Origin: a virus
IMG/VR virus record: IMGVR_UViG_3300046458_000082
Location: 1 to 62,737 of that record
DNA: 62,737 bases
Strand: one strand, 5' to 3'
Part shown: positions 1 to 7,364 of the stretch, piece by piece
How positions within the stretch are numbered: the first letter of the stretch is position 1
How the letters are laid out: each line of letters begins with the position of its first letter
Notes under the pieces: generated by a model
Database searches by the model: none
What the model was told of the DNA's origin: nothing
What the model saw: only the letters and a program-made list of their open reading frames with translations
Position numbers and translations under genes: made by a program

Positions 1-70
1 TTTAAGGCAACGGTCTTGAAAACCGTCGACTGTAACAGGTCCATGAGTTCGAATCCCATCGCCTCCGCCA
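1..70 (+). tRNA. tRNA-Ser(UGA), 5' end outside the window
   Basis: The visible part carries the anticodon arm ACGGT-CTTGAAA-ACCGT (anticodon TGA), a long class II variable arm, the T arm with GTTCGAATC, and the acceptor 3' strand GCCTCC-G-CCA ending at 70. About 20 nt of the 5' end lie before the window. This copy is the functional tRNA rebuilt by prophage insertion; its 3' 60 nt are repeated at attR. Confidence 0.95.
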
Positions 71-118
71 CCTTATGTACGACAAAGCCCTGATTATTCA
101 GGGCTTTGTCGTTTCTGG
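11..118 (+). repeat. attL of the intact prophage (108-bp direct repeat)
   Basis: This block matches 57549-57656 with a single mismatch (C at 71, T at 57609). It spans the anticodon arm to the CCA end of tRNA-Ser plus the tRNA terminator. Integration into the 3' half of a tRNA that leaves the gene intact is standard for tyrosine integrases, and the integrase gene lies next to the other copy. The exact crossover point within the repeat cannot be seen. Confidence 0.93.
80..109 (+). terminator. tRNA-Ser terminator
   Basis: Perfect stem ACAAAGCCCTGA / TCAGGGCTTTGT with a TTAT loop, directly after the tRNA. It is duplicated with the att repeat at 57618-57647. Confidence 0.85.
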
Positions 119-144
119 CGTCCTGAGAAATTTCTGTCGTGCCA

Positions 145-181
145 GACGCGTTCCATAACTTTTATGGACGCGTTCCATAAC
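145..181 (+). repeat. Paired direct repeats, candidate integrase arm sites
   Basis: The 15-mer GACGCGTTCCATAAC occurs at 145-159 and again at 167-181, 22 bp apart (two helical turns). The core GTTCCATAAC recurs near attR at 57436-57445. Repeats at this distance from an att core are typical arm-type binding sites of lambda-like integrases. Function is inferred. Confidence 0.55.
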
Positions 182-202
182 CCCCCCCTCATTTCCCCTC
201 TT

Positions 203-250
203 CTATGGCGTCCTGCCAAACGTAAAACACTCTTCATGTAACACGGTGCT
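203..250 (+). repeat. 48-bp flank repeat, shared with the far side of attR
   Basis: Matches 57715-57762 with about four mismatches, including an identical stretch from CCAAACG to GTAACAC. It lies inside the prophage here but outside it at the right end. Both flanks therefore descend from related elements that used the same tRNA, which supports tandem or successive integrations. Confidence 0.8.
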
Positions 251-403
251 ACGAGTCTTTTTCTTGGAGTATTCGCAGATGGGACAACCAACGGCAACAT
301 GATCCGCCAACACTATGGGACATGGATCAACGAGGACGGACCCGACGTGGTCGGCATGCTTCAAATGGCCCTGAAGCTGTCACCGGTTACAGCTCTACAC
401 TGA
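242..403 (+). pseudogene. C-terminal remnant of a phage integrase
   Basis: An open frame without a start ends at the TGA of 401-403. Its translation includes HYGTWINEDGPDVVG followed by MLQMALKL. That resembles the tail of tyrosine integrases after the catalytic Tyr (pattern xHYGxWI). It lies next to the att core, where an integrase would sit, and its sequence differs from the intact integrase at 56375. The remnant probably belongs to an earlier element in this tRNA. The family call rests on a short stretch. Confidence 0.5.
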
Positions 404-635
404 ATCCGCTCAGCCCGACGCTGTCGGCAAAACGCCCCACGGCGGTCAGGCTGGCCCAGGTGCGCAGCGACTCACGTCGCGAGCGCACCGGCACCCAGCG
501 TGCGCCGCTGCCGCCGAGGCGTATCGACAGGCCCCAGTCGGGGCCACCGTCGATCCTGGCCACCAGGCATTCGCGCACGGCGTGTTGGTCGACCAGCGCG
601 CGCAATACCTCTTCGTGAATGCCTTCGCCGATCAC
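387..635 (-). CDS. Hypothetical protein, end of a three-gene leftward operon
   Basis: 82 aa, no family recognised. The sequence is Arg-rich and soluble-looking, with no signal or membrane segment. Its start overlaps the stop of the upstream gene by 4 nt (ATGA), indicating translational coupling. It is the last gene of the leftward trio 1200-387 and ends about where the integrase remnant of the other strand ends. Function unknown. Confidence 0.6.
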   Translation of the reverse strand: MIGEGIHEEVLRALVDQHAVRECLVARIDGGPDWGLSIRLGGSGARWVPVRSRRESLRTWASLTAVGRFADSVGLSGFSVEL

Positions 636-871
636 TGTTCGTGCTCCTGACGCCGCGCCGTGGCGGCCGCCTCGAAGGTCTTGTACAAACCTTCGATACT
701 GGCCGCGTTCAGTACCTTGACCGTCTCCAGGCCCAGCACGAAACCTTCGGCGCGATCACTGGCGCGAAACAGATCGTCCGCCGTGTGCGCCAACTCGATT
801 TGGTGCAGCAGTTTCAGGGTTTGCACCTCCACCGCGTTCGGCAGGTGCAGTGCCGCCAATGTATCGGCCAT
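632..871 (-). CDS. Hypothetical protein, paralog of the product of 4357-4596
   Basis: 79 aa. I place the start at 871 because GGGAG lies 5 nt upstream; an earlier in-frame ATG at 889 has no such site. The C-terminal half, GFVLGLETVKVLNAASIEGL, aligns well with GFVLGLDTGGALRAGDAERL of the gene at 4357-4596, so these are paralogs at two places in one prophage. The preceding gene stops 2 nt before this start. Mostly helical and soluble, function unknown. Confidence 0.7.
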   Translation of the reverse strand: MADTLAALHLPNAVEVQTLKLLHQIELAHTADDLFRASDRAEGFVLGLETVKVLNAASIEGLYKTFEAAATARRQEHEQ

Positions 872-873
872 GT

Positions 874-1200
874 TCACTCCCATTTCCAAACATTGGCATT
901 GGCCGACGGCTCAGGCGTCAGCTCGAATTGCCCGATATTGATCAGCAGCCAACCGCCGCCGGGCTCATTACAGCCATCGATCAATTGCCCTTGCAGCATG
1001 TGCCCATCAGGCAAAATTACCCGCAGCAGGTTGGCCGCCTTGGGTCCTTGTAAATACTGCTGCAGTTCAATACGGGCGCTTCCAGTGCCGGCATCGCTCA
1101 AGCGCACGGGACATTCGAGCGTGATCCGCTCGATCGGGTCCTGCCCCAGATAACGGGCGATCACCACAACGGTGGCCAGGCCCTCATAAACTTCAGACAT
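874..1200 (-). CDS. Hypothetical protein, first gene of the left-end operon
   Basis: 108 aa starting at 1200 (MSEVYEGLATVV), with AGGGAA upstream. The frame extends further upstream but crosses a terminator, so the internal start is preferred. No known domain is recognised. The C-terminus ends in WKWE, and the stop lies 2 nt before the next start, so the three genes 1200-387 form one operon. Function unknown. Confidence 0.65.
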   Translation of the reverse strand: MSEVYEGLATVVVIARYLGQDPIERITLECPVRLSDAGTGSARIELQQYLQGPKAANLLRVILPDGHMLQGQLIDGCNEPGGGWLLINIGQFELTPEPSANANVWKWE

Positions 1201-1299
1201 GCACGGGTGTTCCCTGTTCGAGTAAAAGGCGATGCCGGCATCGACCAGACAGTCAGGCAATGGTAGACCAGAGCCGGGGGGACTGGTTTCCGTGTGGCC

Positions 1300-1337
1300 A
1301 AAAAAAGGCCCCCACGCCTGGGCCAGGTGTGGGGGCC
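1300..1337 (-). terminator. Rho-independent terminator, leftward
   Basis: A 12-bp stem (1307-1318 with 1326-1337, one wobble) rich in GC, followed on the minus strand by seven T. It closes the transcript of the regulator at 1691-1951 and insulates the operon at 1200-387. Apart from this hairpin, 1201-1509 holds no gene I can support. Confidence 0.85.
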
Positions 1338-1509
1338 GATTGAACATAGGCTGGAATTCAACGTACCGGTCGACGGGCGCAATGGTCCAAGAGCAGACAG
1401 ATAAATAGAACAGGCGGCATCCAGCCCCCTCATCGGAATACTCTAACAAGAGCTTGCTGTTGTAGCCCATGGCTACTATTACTTAACAGCCATTATTGAG
1501 GACGCCTCG

Positions 1510-1701
1510 ATGCCCCCAAGATTCGTTGTTATACCTGCGATTCCAAAGGAGATGGGTGCGATACGACAAGGCATTCGCTTTTACTGCAATACCGAACCGA
1601 CTGGTTTCGATATTTATGACAACGATGAAAAACGCAGGCTTAAAAAAGACTATCCAAGTCGCGGCGAAGCGGAAACTGAATGCCTTCAGCTTAATCAGTA
1701 A
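1510..1701 (+). CDS. Small hypothetical protein
   Basis: 63 aa, starting MPPRFVVIPA after a GAGG 7 nt upstream. It is basic with many Lys/Arg/Glu at the C-terminus and has no membrane segment. It converges on, and overlaps by 11 nt, the minus-strand regulator gene 1691-1951. I do not recognise a family. Confidence 0.55.
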   Translation: MPPRFVVIPAIPKEMGAIRQGIRFYCNTEPTGFDIYDNDEKRRLKKDYPSRGEAETECLQLNQ

Positions 1702-1951
1702 CGGCATTATCCGGTAGATGATTGCCGGTCACGACGTAATAGATGTCAGCGCCGATCGTGGAAATCTTTGCGAGATAGTCCGCTCTTGGTACGCGGAACC
1801 CACACTCATATTTGTACTGAGCATCAGTTTTCACCCCGCCTGCGGAACCAAAATGCTGCTGGCTCATTTTCAGCCGAATCCTTTCTTCTCGAAGGCGCGC
1901 ACCGATCGTGTTCCCTTTGACTTCACTCATATTTGGATGGCCGTGATCCAC
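1691..1951 (-). CDS. XRE-type helix-turn-helix regulator
   Basis: 86 aa from a GTG at 1951 preceded by GAGGAG with 6 nt spacing; the longer ATG at 2002 lacks a ribosome site. GARLREERIRLKMSQQHFGS is the first part of a Cro/CI-type HTH, and ADIYYVVTG is the ending seen in many short phage XRE regulators. It stands alone with its own terminator at 1300-1337. It may regulate left-end cargo or be the left-over repressor of an earlier element; the main CI is at 38485. Confidence 0.75.
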   Translation of the reverse strand: MDHGHPNMSEVKGNTIGARLREERIRLKMSQQHFGSAGGVKTDAQYKYECGFRVPRADYLAKISTIGADIYYVVTGNHLPDNAVTD

Positions 1952-2156
1952 GCGAAGCTCCTCACTCAGTTCCGTTTGATATGGAATACTACAACGAACC
2001 ATGTGGGGAGGAGCTGCTCAGCTGCTAGTGGTTTGTAGTGGGTGTCATATTAGAAATTTGCTTGAAAGGATAGGTCAACTTGCGGCTTCACAGAATTCTT
2101 CTAGACTCGAATTCAGCTGAAGGAACAGCGTCGTTTATTGTGACACCCCCCCCCCG

Positions 2157-2178
2157 AGCCCGCCCATGCGGGCTTTTT
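2157..2178 (+). terminator. Terminator-like hairpin
   Basis: Stem AGCCCGC / GCGGGCT with a CCAT loop and five T on the plus strand. It is preceded by a run of about eleven C. No plus-strand gene directly precedes it; 1952-2284 otherwise appears empty. Confidence 0.7.
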
Positions 2179-2284
2179 AATTTCAGCCGAAAGTCGCCTG
2201 ATGGACTACCTGTTCTGGGTCAGCGCTTCCTATCGCGATTGACGCCAATAGTCGATGGCCGACCTTGATAGCAGGCTAAAAGAC

Positions 2285-2503
2285 CTAGGACTGCCGCAGT
2301 CGCATAATCGCATCTGTAATCGCTGCTGCGTTTGTATCCAGTGTTTCCAAAGCTGCAACGGCATTCTCGGCAACAACGTCTGCGCCAGCCCCTGAAATCC
2401 AATGGCTAATCTCTTCCATCGCCGCTCCCAGGGCATGCTGGTTATGCAGGAGCAATGTCAGAGCATCTGCCGTAGCAATGTTGGCATCTGAGTTATTTGG
2501 CAT
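2285..2503 (-). CDS. Small hypothetical protein
   Basis: 72 aa (MPNNSDANIATADALTLLLH...), with AAGGAAGG upstream. Ala-rich and predicted helical, without membrane segment. Proteins of this kind are frequent at Pseudomonas prophage ends, but I cannot name a function. It stands alone between a terminator and a set of hairpins. Confidence 0.65.
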   Translation of the reverse strand: MPNNSDANIATADALTLLLHNQHALGAAMEEISHWISGAGADVVAENAVAALETLDTNAAAITDAIMRLRQS

Positions 2504-2550
2504 AGCAGCCTTCCTTGGAGTTCGGTTCGCAGAAGCCTAGTTCATCGGAT

Positions 2551-2790
2551 CGCGGGCGATAGTCAGTCGCCCGCCATTTTGCGCACCAAAATGGCGCCCC
2601 AGTCCCATCTCAGTCCCATATGGCCTTTTTTTAGACGCCAAAAACCACAAACCCCCGACTTTCTCTAGGAAAATCAGGGGTTTGCGTTTACTGAATGTGG
2701 CGGTGAAGGAGAGATTCGAACTCTCTTATCGCAAAAACAACGCGAAGAGCACCGCTAACCGTTTGGTGCTTGGAGGCGCGTCCCTAGTCC
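2551..2790 (-). other. Fossil attachment site: tRNA-Ser 3' fragment with arm-like repeats
   Basis: On the minus strand, 2746-2698 reads as the variable arm, T arm (GAGAGTTCGAATCTCTC) and CCTTCACCGCCA end of a different tRNA-Ser. It is followed by a terminator stem (2651-2683) and, further on, two copies of CAGTCCCAT (2600-2608, 2611-2619). This matches the layout of attL: tRNA end, terminator, paired short repeats. No acceptor partner for the 5' side is present, so it is not a working tRNA. Hairpins at 2551-2574 and 2572-2594 flank it. Confidence 0.6.
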
Positions 2791-2885
2791 AGACTGCAGC
2801 GAGCAGAGCTGTTCGATCTGGCAGAAAGCTGCGAATTTTTTACATTTCGTCGCCTCCCTCTCGCAGGTTTGCCGCCCCTCAATTA

Positions 2886-2901
2886 CTGTACATGCATACA
2901 G
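2886..2901 (+). promoter_or_regulatory. LexA (SOS) box
   Basis: CTGTACATGCATACAG matches CTGT-N8-ACAG perfectly and is fully palindromic. It lies 24 bp before the start of the two-gene unit 2926-4355, whose second gene is of a family linked to DNA damage. Strongly suggests direct LexA repression of the pair. Confidence 0.88.
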
Positions 2902-2925
2902 CACTTGTACAGCGAATCACGCAGC

Positions 2926-3651
2926 ATGAATTTCGACCAGGCGAAAAACCTCCGGCTCAAGCATTGGCGCGCCACACTCGACGACCAAGACTTCCGTATG
3001 CAAAACCCCGAGGGGCACCGTGAAACTCTTCACGAAATGGCGACAGCCTTGCAAGCCGAAGGGTTGATAGATCAAGTTGAGCAATTCGACATGAACGAGA
3101 TGGCAGACGCGGCCTATTGGCATGCTGTCGAGGAGTTGCAGAGTTCGCCAGGCCATTACCGCGGCGCATCGACTTATGACGTCGTGCAGGCAGACAACGG
3201 AAAGCTACTCGGGACGATCAGTCGCTCGATTTTCAACTTCGCGAATGACGAGCCTCGCGGTGCATCCTTCGCCTACGACGGCAAGGTCTACTCTGACGCG
3301 GATGGTGTGCGGCTGACCTTGGGGCTTTCACGGAGGATTGGGAAGATTTCAGGCTTGGCGCTGGAAATGAACGGGCACCGTTACCAGTTGATCGAGACCG
3401 AGCGAATGATCGCCGGGATCACCCACCACCCTCTCTCTGACCCTGACGCCTATCGTGCGCTCGTAGATGCGGCACAGGTTGCACAAGAAGAACGCGATCT
3501 GCGCACCTTTGAAAAAATTCGACCTCATATTGAGTCGGCAGCTTTCTGCATCTGCCCCGGCTGCCTCGATCGCTTTGGTATGCGTGACGATTGCCCGACC
3601 TGCGCTGGTAAAGGGTTTGTGACGAAGCCCGCGCCGACAGGTCTACCCTGA
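2926..3651 (+). CDS. SOS-operon protein with C-terminal zinc-finger motif
   Basis: 241 aa from the ATG at 2926 (MNFDQAKNLRLKHW). This start lies just after the LexA box, while the longer frame would run through it. The body is a soluble alpha/beta protein I do not recognise. The C-terminus has two CxxC pairs (CICPGC, then CPTCAGKG about 12 residues later), as in DnaJ-like or rubredoxin-like zinc sites. The gene ends 23 nt before the SRAP gene, so both form one SOS-controlled unit. A role in damage response is inferred from context only. Confidence 0.78.
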   Translation: MNFDQAKNLRLKHWRATLDDQDFRMQNPEGHRETLHEMATALQAEGLIDQVEQFDMNEMADAAYWHAVEELQSSPGHYRGASTYDVVQADNGKLLGTISRSIFNFANDEPRGASFAYDGKVYSDADGVRLTLGLSRRIGKISGLALEMNGHRYQLIETERMIAGITHHPLSDPDAYRALVDAAQVAQEERDLRTFEKIRPHIESAAFCICPGCLDRFGMRDDCPTCAGKGFVTKPAPTGLP

Positions 3652-3674
3652 AAGCTCAACGCGGGGATCTTATA

Positions 3675-4355
3675 ATGTGCGGACGACTGACCCAGTACAG
3701 CGGCATTCATGACTTCGTTGCAGCACTCAGCATGCCGAATGCCCTAATTAGCTCGGTGGGCGAGCAACCTCTCGAGCGATACAACGCCGCACCTACCGCG
3801 CAACTCGTCCTCTTCCATCAGGAAGGCGATTATCTTCACGCCGATATGGTCCGATGGGGATGGCGCCCGCATTGGGCGAAGGATCGCGCCGCGCCGATCA
3901 ATGCGAGGGTCGAGAAAGTGGCCCACGGCCCGTTCTTCCGCGCGATCTGGCCGCACCGGGCGATCATCGCGATCAATAACTGGTTTGAGTGGGTCGACGA
4001 AGGCACCCCGAAGAAGCAGCCCTACCTTATCAGGCACAGGGACCAGTCGCCGATTCTCTGCGCCGCCATCGGCCAATACCCGAATAACGAGCATGACGCC
4101 AGCGAACACGACGGCTTTGTGATCATCACCGCCGACAGCGCAGGCGGCATGGTCGACATTCACGATCGGCGGCCAGTGTCACTATCACCTGAACTCGCCC
4201 GCGAATGGCTTGACCCGGCCAAGCCGAATGAGCGCGCTGAACAGATGGTGCTGCACCAGGGTGAGCCGACAGAAATGTTCGAATGGTTCAAGGTTGACCG
4301 GGCCGTGGGGAATGTCAGAAATCAGGGACCAGACCTGATCAAACCAGCGGATTGA
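3675..4355 (+). CDS. SOS response-associated peptidase (SRAP, YedK/HMCES family)
   Basis: 226 aa. YedK/HMCES proteins bind abasic sites in single-stranded DNA and form a stable thiazolidine link through Cys2. All hallmark residues are visible: Met-Cys2 in MCGRLTQY, Asn76 in INARVE, Glu105 in NNWFEW and His163 in DIHDRRP. Length is normal for the family. It is second in the LexA-boxed operon with the zinc-finger gene and converges on the minus-strand gene at 4357. A phage copy could protect replicating phage DNA during induction; that role is inferred. Confidence 0.95.
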   Translation: MCGRLTQYSGIHDFVAALSMPNALISSVGEQPLERYNAAPTAQLVLFHQEGDYLHADMVRWGWRPHWAKDRAAPINARVEKVAHGPFFRAIWPHRAIIAINNWFEWVDEGTPKKQPYLIRHRDQSPILCAAIGQYPNNEHDASEHDGFVIITADSAGGMVDIHDRRPVSLSPELAREWLDPAKPNERAEQMVLHQGEPTEMFEWFKVDRAVGNVRNQGPDLIKPAD

Positions 4356-4356
4356 C

Positions 4357-4596
4357 TCAACCCTTTGCCAGTGATGTCAGACGCTCCACCAGAGCAGCTT
4401 CAAAAATGATGTACAGCCTTTCAGCATCACCGGCGCGCAGAGCCCCGCCGGTGTCCAGCCCAAGCACGAAGCCATCCGCTCGTGCTCCCGCCTTTACAGC
4501 GATGATCATCGAATCAGCTCGGACAATTTGCGCCAGCAGCCGATCCGCTTCTCTCTGCATCTTCTCGCTCAGCACTACGCCTTCCAATTCAGCCAC
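4357..4596 (-). CDS. Hypothetical protein, paralog of the product of 632-871
   Basis: 79 aa from GTG at 4596. Its C-terminal half, GFVLGLDTGGALRAGDAERL, aligns with the left-end gene at 632-871. It ends 1 bp from the stop of the convergent SRAP gene. It is the most promoter-distal gene of the leftward late region, just after the lysis cassette. Function unknown. Confidence 0.65.
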   Translation of the reverse strand: MAELEGVVLSEKMQREADRLLAQIVRADSMIIAVKAGARADGFVLGLDTGGALRAGDAERLYIIFEAALVERLTSLAKG

Positions 4597-4608
4597 CTAT
4601 TACCTTCA

Positions 4609-4695
4609 CTACGACATGCAATACATGACGGAAAGAACGACTGAAACCCAAATAATCGTCATCAAAATTGAGTAGCCCGCCAGTTGCTTGTCCAT
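4609..4695 (-). CDS. Tiny single-span membrane peptide
   Basis: 28 aa: five polar residues (MDKQL), then a continuous hydrophobic segment (about residues 7-25) ending MYCMS. GGTGAAC precedes the ATG at 4695. It sits between the spanin genes and the gene at 4596. A tiny membrane peptide beside lysis genes could modulate lysis, but this is speculation; its small size keeps confidence low. Confidence 0.4.
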   Translation of the reverse strand: MDKQLAGYSILMTIIWVSVVLSVMYCMS

Positions 4696-4768
4696 GTTCA
4701 CCATTCATCCCGTCCGAGTCTAAATGATGGTTCACGGCTTGCGACCTCGCAAGAATGGCGCGGCGCCA

Positions 4769-5275
4769 TCACTGCTGCAGACTCTTCACATACGCCTGGC
4801 AAGCCTGCAGCGCGATCAGTCCGCGGTCGCCGGTGTCGGTGATTGCGATAATTCTTTGAGCATGCGCCGGGTCAAGTCGGGCGCGTACGGCTGCATGAGC
4901 CACGCCGCCGGCGCCGGGGGCGGCAGACACTGAACAGCCACCGGCTGAATCCGCGTCGAGGAGGACTGACAGCCGGACATCAGCAGTGGCAAGGCGATCG
5001 CGCAGGCGAGCCTGATCGTTTTGTGCATTGGTCATTTTCTCGAAGTGGGTTTGCTCGCTGGCTGCCAGCTTCTGCTCGAGCGCCAGACGCTTTTCCTGCT
5101 CAGCTTGTTGCGCGGCGGCGCCGACCATGGCCAGTTGATTGAGAGTTTCGGCGTTCAGCCGGGCCTGATCGGCGAACTGCTTGTCGTAGCGCCAGCCCTG
5201 AAACTGCCACGCGCTGCCCGCACCGATCAGCACCAACACCAGCGCGCTGATCAGGCGCCACGGCACGGTAATCAC
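4769..5275 (-). CDS. i-spanin (Rz-like inner-membrane lysis protein)
   Basis: 168 aa from a GTG at 5275 that overlaps the endolysin stop (GTGA). An N-terminal membrane segment (LISALVLVLIGAGSAWQ) is followed by a long periplasmic coiled coil rich in Ala/Glu/Gln. This is the i-spanin layout. The gene carries a second lysis gene in another frame (4816-5028), the classical Rz/Rz1 nesting. With that lipoprotein it would bridge inner and outer membranes in the last step of lysis. Confidence 0.88.
   Translation of the reverse strand: MITVPWRLISALVLVLIGAGSAWQFQGWRYDKQFADQARLNAETLNQLAMVGAAAQQAEQEKRLALEQKLAASEQTHFEKMTNAQNDQARLRDRLATADVRLSVLLDADSAGGCSVSAAPGAGGVAHAAVRARLDPAHAQRIIAITDTGDRGLIALQACQAYVKSLQQ
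4816..5028 (-). CDS. o-spanin (Rz1-like outer-membrane lipoprotein), nested in Rz
   Basis: 70 aa, entirely inside the Rz gene in a different frame. The signal peptide ends in the lipobox LMSGC, followed by a short Pro-rich mature part (CLPPPAPAAW), both typical of Rz1. The nested arrangement plus the lipobox makes the call firm despite low sequence conservation in this family. Confidence 0.87.
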   Translation of the reverse strand: MHKTIRLACAIALPLLMSGCQSSSTRIQPVAVQCLPPPAPAAWLMQPYAPDLTRRMLKELSQSPTPATAD

Positions 5276-5697
5276 GGCACATCCTTGAAGAAGACGTGTC
5301 CGCCAAGCTTCAGCGTCTGCTTTGCCTTCGCTGCCCACGCCGGCGGCGTCTTCATGCTGAGCGCGTAGTAGTGCGTCGCTCCACCAGTAGGATCAGGCAC
5401 CTTGCCGTCGATCACCTGGTCAGCAGCGATACGGCACTGCGCCAGCTCTCGGAACGGGATCTGTTTCACGCCGATCAGGAACTGATAGTTCGGGTCTGTC
5501 TTGTTCCAGCAGCTGAACTGCCATGGCTTTTGGCAGACGCCTGCATAGCCCTCCCCCCACCACGAATTGGTCTTGCCATCGAATACCCGGTTCCGGATCG
5601 TCCAGGCCACGGCCACCTGCCCGGCCGTTGATTCGCCACGGGCTTCTCCCCACAGCGTGCGCGCGAGGACGTCGCGGTCTTTTTCAGTTGCAGTCAT
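5272..5697 (-). CDS. Endolysin, SleB-type cell wall hydrolase
   Basis: 141 aa from MTATEKDRDVLARTLWGEAR. The segment LARTLWGEARGE with a downstream NRV and the CQKPWQFSCW stretch are hallmarks of Hydrolase_2/SleB lytic enzymes, with the Glu of GEAR as probable catalytic acid. No signal peptide, so release would depend on the holin. That holin lies 26 kb away at the other end of the late operon, an unusually split lysis cassette. A terminator precedes the gene. Confidence 0.88.
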   Translation of the reverse strand: MTATEKDRDVLARTLWGEARGESTAGQVAVAWTIRNRVFDGKTNSWWGEGYAGVCQKPWQFSCWNKTDPNYQFLIGVKQIPFRELAQCRIAADQVIDGKVPDPTGGATHYYALSMKTPPAWAAKAKQTLKLGGHVFFKDVP

Positions 5698-5712
5698 CAC
5701 TTTTCTCCAGGC

Positions 5713-5738
5713 AAAAAAATACCCGCTCGGTGGCGGGT
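5713..5738 (-). terminator. Terminator between tail and lysis genes
   Basis: Minus-strand stem ACCCGC / GCGGGT followed by seven T (5713-5719). It separates the fibre assembly gene from the endolysin, so lysis genes depend on readthrough or antitermination. Confidence 0.8.
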
Positions 5739-5754
5739 TTTCGTTTTCATCGGG

Positions 5755-6114
5755 TTACTCCGGCCGGGCGGGCCGATGGGCTGCTTCGGGAAAGCCCTCA
5801 GCGCCCTCCTTCCAGGCGCGGACTTTGGTGCGATACGAAAGCCACTGCAATCGAGTGCCAGGAAGCGCGCCGGCGGCCTCGCCTATAGCTTCGCTCTCTT
5901 CCAGCGCCATGAGTTGATTGGCTATCGCCCCAATTTCCTGTTCGCGCCATGAATTCTCGGCAACTACCAATAACGCTTGCTCCTCAGCGGCCGCGAGCCT
6001 TTCGTAGAACCATTGTGGTATTTCGCTGACCAGCGTTTCACCTTCGGAAAGCTCGCTTTCCTGAAAGTCAGCACCCACTGAATTCCATCCTGTGGCGTTG
6101 ATTACATAGGGCAT
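5755..6114 (-). CDS. Tail fibre assembly protein
   Basis: 119 aa from ATG 6114, which shares one base with the fibre stop (TAATG). The N-terminus MPYVINATGWNSVGAD and the acidic middle, with a C-terminal tryptophan-containing segment (RLQWLSYRTKVRAW), fit the short fibre-assembly chaperones that follow fibre genes in lambda-like and P2-like phages. Tight coupling to the fibre gene supports this. Confidence 0.8.
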   Translation of the reverse strand: MPYVINATGWNSVGADFQESELSEGETLVSEIPQWFYERLAAAEEQALLVVAENSWREQEIGAIANQLMALEESEAIGEAAGALPGTRLQWLSYRTKVRAWKEGAEGFPEAAHRPARPE

Positions 6115-7364
6115 TATCTGTCGTTCCCGTATCCGTAAACATCGAGGGTCAGCGAACCACCAGAGACCCATCTGCTGATTTGCTGCGTTGGGCTGGTTGC
6201 CAGCCGGAGAGCTGATCGGGTTGAGGTTGTTGCACCCGATGCAACCTGCAGCACTTTGGGCTGACGCTCGGGCGTACTGAAGTACATGTCGTAAGCAGAT
6301 GCAGCGGCGTTTGCCGTGGCTATGACCAAGGCCATCTGGGTAGTCATCGGGATAGCGGGCGAAAGGTCTGAAGTGGTTGGGGAACTCGCCGGCGCCTGCA
6401 AAACCACACGAAACGGCGGATCGCTGAACGTCTCCATGAACTGGATGGTGTCCCCCATCCACAGGAATGCGAAGAGGCCAGAAGATCCAGTCTTCAAAGC
6501 GCAGATAAACCGGCGACTGGTGTTTGCTGTCTTTGTGCGCGCGGTCCCGCTATACGGTGCGGCGGGGGCTGTGGTCACCAGTTCAACGGCCGTTACGCCG
6601 GCGTTGTCGTAAAGGTAGAGGTAGTACCAGGTGCTCGCGGTCAATGACAGGCCCGAAAGCGTCAAGGCCGATGCCGCAACCAGAGGCTTTTGCACGCCTG
6701 GGATGTAAGCGGTACCGGGCGAAACAGTGATCGATGTCGCCGAATTCCACTGTGGGATCAAGCCCTCAATGTAACCAGCAGATACCCCGCCCTGAGCAGC
6801 TGTGACAGCTTTCGTCAGGCCGTTCAGTTCGGTGAGATCAGTGTTCGCCCCGGCAGCAGCCTTCCCGGCTTGAAGTTTCCCTAGAGCGACCAGAATGTTG
6901 TCAGTCGAAACGACGGGGGCTTTCACTGTCAGATCAAGGCCGGTCAGCGTGACGCCGCGCACAACCGTCGGTGTCGCGTATTTGTTGGTTTGACCTTCAG
7001 GCAGTCCATCAGCATTCGCCAAGTTTAGCGCCTGCCTGACTCCAGCCTGCGTGGGCGTATTGCCCAGCACCGCCAGTACACCACCAAACTGATTGACAAG
7101 TGATCGGAGCGCGTCGGCCGAATCCTTGACATAGCCCTGCATCGGCGCCAGTGCGTAAACACCAGACACGTTGGTCGAGCCTTGGTAGTTCGGCGAGATC
7201 GACAGTGCTGTATCGCTGGCAATGTTGGTCACTTCATACCAGCCACCGTCGGGGCCTCGGAAAGCATCGCCGACCCGGCTATTGGCAATGAAGGCGGTGC
7301 CGGTACCGATGACCGCATTGGAATTTTGGGCGACAGAGACTGTTCCTGATTTGTACCAGGGCAT
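6114..7364 (-). CDS. Tail fibre protein
   Basis: 416 aa. The N-terminus (MPWYKSGTVSVAQNSNAVIG...) is the attachment domain found in many Pseudomonas phage fibres. The rest is Thr/Ser/Ala/Gly-rich and beta-prone, ending in VYGYGNDR. Likely receptor-binding part at the tail tip. Its position after J and before the assembly chaperone fits. Receptor unknown. Confidence 0.82.
   Translation of the reverse strand: MPWYKSGTVSVAQNSNAVIGTGTAFIANSRVGDAFRGPDGGWYEVTNIASDTALSISPNYQGSTNVSGVYALAPMQGYVKDSADALRSLVNQFGGVLAVLGNTPTQAGVRQALNLANADGLPEGQTNKYATPTVVRGVTLTGLDLTVKAPVVSTDNILVALGKLQAGKAAAGANTDLTELNGLTKAVTAAQGGVSAGYIEGLIPQWNSATSITVSPGTAYIPGVQKPLVAASALTLSGLSLTASTWYYLYLYDNAGVTAVELVTTAPAAPYSGTARTKTANTSRRFICALKTGSSGLFAFLWMGDTIQFMETFSDPPFRVVLQAPASSPTTSDLSPAIPMTTQMALVIATANAAASAYDMYFSTPERQPKVLQVASGATTSTRSALRLATSPTQQISRWVSGGSLTLDVYGYGNDR

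Noticed and set aside
2698-2790. Functional tRNA-Ser on the minus strand
   Set aside because: The T arm and 3' end are good, but the 5' acceptor partner and a 5+7 anticodon arm are missing, so it is a fragment.
2682-3023. Plus-strand frame over the tRNA fragment and SOS box
   Set aside because: It would run through the tRNA-Ser fragment, the LexA box and the start of the SOS gene; no protein-like sequence.
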